A DNA stretch of 64,000 nt. It comes from Panaeolus papilionaceus (Eukaryota > Basidiomycota > Agaricomycetes > Agaricales). This document shows, piece by piece, positions 60,972 through 64,000 of the stretch. How positions within the stretch are numbered: the first letter of the stretch is position 1; each line of letters opens with the position of its first letter. The stretch lies in NCBI GenBank assembly GCA_015501605.1, contig JADNRZ010000007.1, forward strand, positions 1,364,001 through 1,428,000, given 5' to 3'. Under the pieces are notes generated by a model that was given only the letters and a program-made list of their open reading frames with translations, was not told the DNA's origin and made no database searches. The translations under genes and the position numbers were made by a program.

Positions 60972-61179
60972 CAGGGAGTAGGGATAGAGGTGATGAAACA
61001 GCGATGGTGTTGTGATGTGGATGAAGAGGAAAATAGCTCGTGGTGGGGGGCGAGGGAGAAACATGGTTGGGGGGGAAGGAGAGAGAAGCGTTGGTTGTGT
61101 TTGTTTAGTCGTCTCTATGAACATATTGATTTCCCACCATCCTTATTTTTATCTAAAGAGTTCCGGGAACACGCATTGG

Positions 61180-61510
61180 ATATTACAACAGCCAACAGTG
61201 TGTCAGAACAGCATCCCAAAAGAAGGGAAGCGACGCATTGAGTATAACAATACCCAACACGTTGGCTATTGCAAGACCCAACAGTCTGTCAGATCAGTGT
61301 CCAAAGATGTGAAAGCGACGCGCTGGTGTTTGTTATTGAGTATAACAATCATCAACGCATTGGGTATTTTAATTCCTAACGCATTGGCTATTAGAACACC
61401 CAATAGCTTGCCAGTACAGCATCCAAATGAAGGGAAAACCGCACGTTGAGTATAAAAATCATCAATGTGTTGGGTATTTTAACTCCTAACGTGTTGGCTA
61501 TTACAATACC
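61180..61510 (+). repeat. Imperfect direct repeats downstream of the KDZ gene
   Basis: Three diverged units, each containing forms of ACGCATTGRGTATAACAAT, CCCAACACGTTGGCTATT and AGTCTGTCAGAWCAGYRTCC. They lie where a transposon's subterminal repeats would be expected. Confidence 0.5.
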
Positions 61511-62012
61511 CAAATGCATGTTGAAAGCAGGGCTAAATCAATTCTTTCACACTTCATGAACGCACATTGGTTGTTAAAATATTCAAATTATTGACTATTA
61601 AAATACTCAAGATCGCGTCTGTCAATGTAATCCACCGGCCTTGATAGCGCACGCGCGCGCGAAACGGCTCTTGACACAGCGCCCAGGCTTATATTTATAA
61701 TAACCCAGGGCTCAATTAGGTGTTTTGTATATATCGGCCATTATACATTGCTCACGCTGTACCATGGTTTTAGCAGGCTCATGGCGCGCGACGCGTCTGA
61801 AAAACGCGCATGCACGTCAGCATACTCGCGCGTTCATGGCAGTGAGGGCGTGTTATTGAGTATAGTTATACTCATACCATTGGGTATAACAATAGTCTGC
61901 TCGTAGCTGAGCAGTGGTACAGGGTTCAGGCTATTATTGTGACAACAATGTATTTTGCAAAAGTACTCTATTGTAATTACAATGGATTTTGTAATATTCC
62001 AACTGATACGGC
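61511..62012. other. Stretch between KDZ repeats and family member F
   Basis: No gene. Contains GCGCACGCGCGCGCG-type purine-pyrimidine tracts at 61645-61665 and 61780-61835, and more TTGAGTATA/TTGGGTATAACAAT motifs at 61855-61890 related to the repeat to the left. Replaces the missing 3' exons of member F. Confidence 0.4.
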
Positions 62013-63691
62013 TTAAGTAGGACCCACTCCGTTTGGGAAGGCATCGGGGCTCGAGGAGGGATCACTCAAATTGTAGAACATCTCAGCTTCCTTGCTTATC
62101 CCATTCCACAGTGCTTCGCTCAATTTAACATTGAGAGATCTGACAAACAGGCATTGGTCGTACATCGTGGTAGATACCCACGGCCACTGGAATATGTTGA
62201 AGTAGGAACTGAAGGTCCAGGATGTTTCTTGCCGCACTTCACTGAGGTGCTGCTTGCTGGGGCCCACACGGGTTTCCACCATTCCATCGCACTCCCAAGC
62301 ATATGTTACGCAGGGTGGTGCCCATAGAAAATGTATGCGGCAGCTTTCCTCAACGGCGCCAGTAGAACCTTGCTCTGCGACAGCCATGCCCTAGGACGAG
62401 GACTTGTCGCAACCGGTAACCAGCCGGATGTCCCCATTGCGCACATGGTAGCCCAAAGTGACCATGACGTATCTGTACCAGCTTTCGATGTTGCTGGATA
62501 TATATTTGATCCAAATGGACACTGTCTGAACATCGGAGGACTGCATGCCGTCGGGAAGAGCGAGGATAACCCCTTGGGGTGCGATTATCTCGAAGTTCTG
62601 TCCATCTCTACAGGCACGGTACCACAGATACATGGTAGTTCTTAAGCATGTAGACACACTGACAACGCACCTTGTGCTTGCATCGTTAAGTCGCAGTCTG
62701 CGCACCCCAGCACTTGTCATGGCTGTGTTCGTGGCGAGCGGATTCGTAAGCATCATGTCATGAGGTCGAAGCGGTTGAACAGGGGTATACCCTTCAGGCA
62801 TCACATCAGGGTGAAATGAATGGTCAGAGGGTAGCAGGATGTTAAAGAGGAACACGAAGTGTCCGTCATTCTCGATGAGACCAACATCACCGACATCAAC
62901 GCCGAGCTTTCGTTTCGAGACCAGTAGCGTCTGGCTGCATTCTGGAACCCATAGTGGGTAACCACGACATTTTTCGAGCATTTTTCGCTCATAGACTTTG
63001 TTATTTGCTTCAAATTGGGGAGTTAGACTGGCACTAAAGGAAGACAGGAACGGGCTTGAGGTTTTGGTGCTTGTAAGAGGGGGAGTCGACGAATTGCTGG
63101 ATGGGAGGGGGTGTGCTGAAAGTGTGGGTGAACCCTGACACTCCAATGGATTCAGAGGCGGCTGAACAAAAAGTAATTCATATCTCATTTGAAGTATTCA
63201 GATAAGCTGTAACGACATACAGTGCTCCGGTTTAATGCACCTGACGTGGTTTTTATTTCGACATGAGCATCCTTTGAGAGTGCTACCATAACCAATGCAA
63301 AGCGTCAGATTCACTCTTCCTCTTCATCAGGTTAAAAACATGCGAGGAAAGTTAAGGTTATAGACGACGTGTTGACTTGTTGTTTGATTATAAGTTCCAC
63401 CTGTGACTAGTAGGTTGGAAGCACTGAGCACACTGGTGGCCATCTGACTAGTAGTGACGGGACCGTCATGTCATAGATTATTGTTATCGTTCATGTTTTT
63501 ACTGCACGAAAGCATGGTTCAGATTTACCTGGGCTCTGGCGGTTGTAAATTTGGCCCTTGAGGCTCTTGATCATTCTGAGCTACATTTCTTGGGGACAAG
63601 ACACGTCCTCTACCTCAGTGATTGCCAGCTTCGCTATCACGCCAAGTGCTTTGTCCATAGTGTAATCCGTGCGATCAGAGATATCCATCAT
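62013..63691 (-). pseudogene. Family member F: truncated and interrupted
   Basis: Keeps the family plan as far as exon 5: exon 1 from 63691 (MMDISDRTDYTMDKALGVIA), VTGGTY...VVYNLNFP, EANNKVYERKMLEKCRGYPL, GDVGLIENDGHFVFLFNI and GDIRLVTGCDK. Faults: exon 1 must shift frame near CCCCAAG to reach the NDQEPQGPNLQPPEP end; the codon matching Trp in SHWGMAVAEQ is TAG (62391-62393); and nothing after the exon-5 equivalent (62013) resembles the rest of the family. The intron after the GGTY exon begins GCATGT where A, D and E have GT. It lies 14 kb from member E, on the far side of the transposon block. Confidence 0.7.
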
Positions 63692-64000
63692 ATGTTGATG
63701 AAAGAGACAAGTTGGGGAGATTGTGGACAATATACATGCGCGTTGAAGCAAGCTTAAGCCAGCTGCAACTTGAACGGAAAACCATGTCTATCTACAATGT
63801 GCCAATTGAATGCACAGCCCGTCAATACACGCCATCGACCCTGAGGTTTGAAGGGCGAAGCCTGCTTGTCTGAGATCAACCCTTGTTTCGTTCTGGTCTG
63901 TGTGATCATGGTGTAACGGTTACGTTTAAGTTCTATTTTATATATTTTGACTTATTATCCTCGTTTATTTATTCATTTGCGCCCATAAACTCCTCAAAAC
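63692..64000. other. Stretch upstream of member F
   Basis: AT-rich with no recognised gene or RNA. Confidence 0.4.

Noticed and set aside
63905..63930. TGGTGTAACGGTTA, like a tRNA A box
   Set aside because: No B box, no acceptor stem and no cloverleaf downstream.

Overview
The window is nuclear DNA of a filamentous mushroom-forming fungus (Basidiomycota, Agaricomycetes). The evidence is: genes split by many 50-70 nt GT-AG introns; FunK1-type protein kinases, which are typical of this class; a KDZ (Kyakuja-Dileera-Zisupton) transposase with a divergent partner ORF; a Copia remnant; and a locally expanded unnamed protein family. The species cannot be told from the sequence. Coordinates of multi-exon genes below come from splicing by eye: splice sites, reading phase and totals were checked for consistency, but nothing was compared with a database.

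Region by region. 1-9.3 kb: two unrecognised hypothetical genes on a divergent promoter, a 5'-truncated FunK1 kinase, a 674-bp foldback element and a decayed second FunK1 copy. 11.6-16 kb: a large low-complexity protein with a C-terminal TPR block. 16.9-18.2 kb: a secreted M43 zinc metalloprotease (minus strand). 20.0-22.6 kb: a formamidase/acetamidase broken into 21 exons. 22.7-28.3 kb: a small conserved fungal gene with a decayed paralogue beside it, a dead D-Ala-D-Ala-ligase-like ATP-grasp gene, and two unrecognised genes. 37.2-38.1 kb: an isochorismatase-like protein that lacks the usual catalytic cysteine.

28.8-48 kb, with an outlier at 62-63.7 kb, is the most unusual part. It holds at least six related genes or pseudogenes (called A-F here) plus fragments of one unnamed family. 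Intact members share a layout: a short N-terminus, a GGTF...VTYNLSFP beta-like motif, a core with CRGYPLWVPECSQ, GDVGLI and GDIRLVTGCDK, and a helical C-terminal module. Member C instead carries a run of six short exons, five of them symmetric phase 1-1, each ending in a VVYNVNFP-like sequence. This looks like amplification of the motif by tandem exon duplication.

48-62 kb splits the family cluster and is built of mobile DNA: the 3' end of a Copia element, a 4.5-kb palindrome with 1,650-bp inverted arms, and a decayed two-gene KDZ transposon that is itself interrupted by a 405-bp solo LTR with a 5-bp target duplication. The metabolic genes (formamidase, isochorismatase-like, protease) show no sign of forming one pathway cluster.
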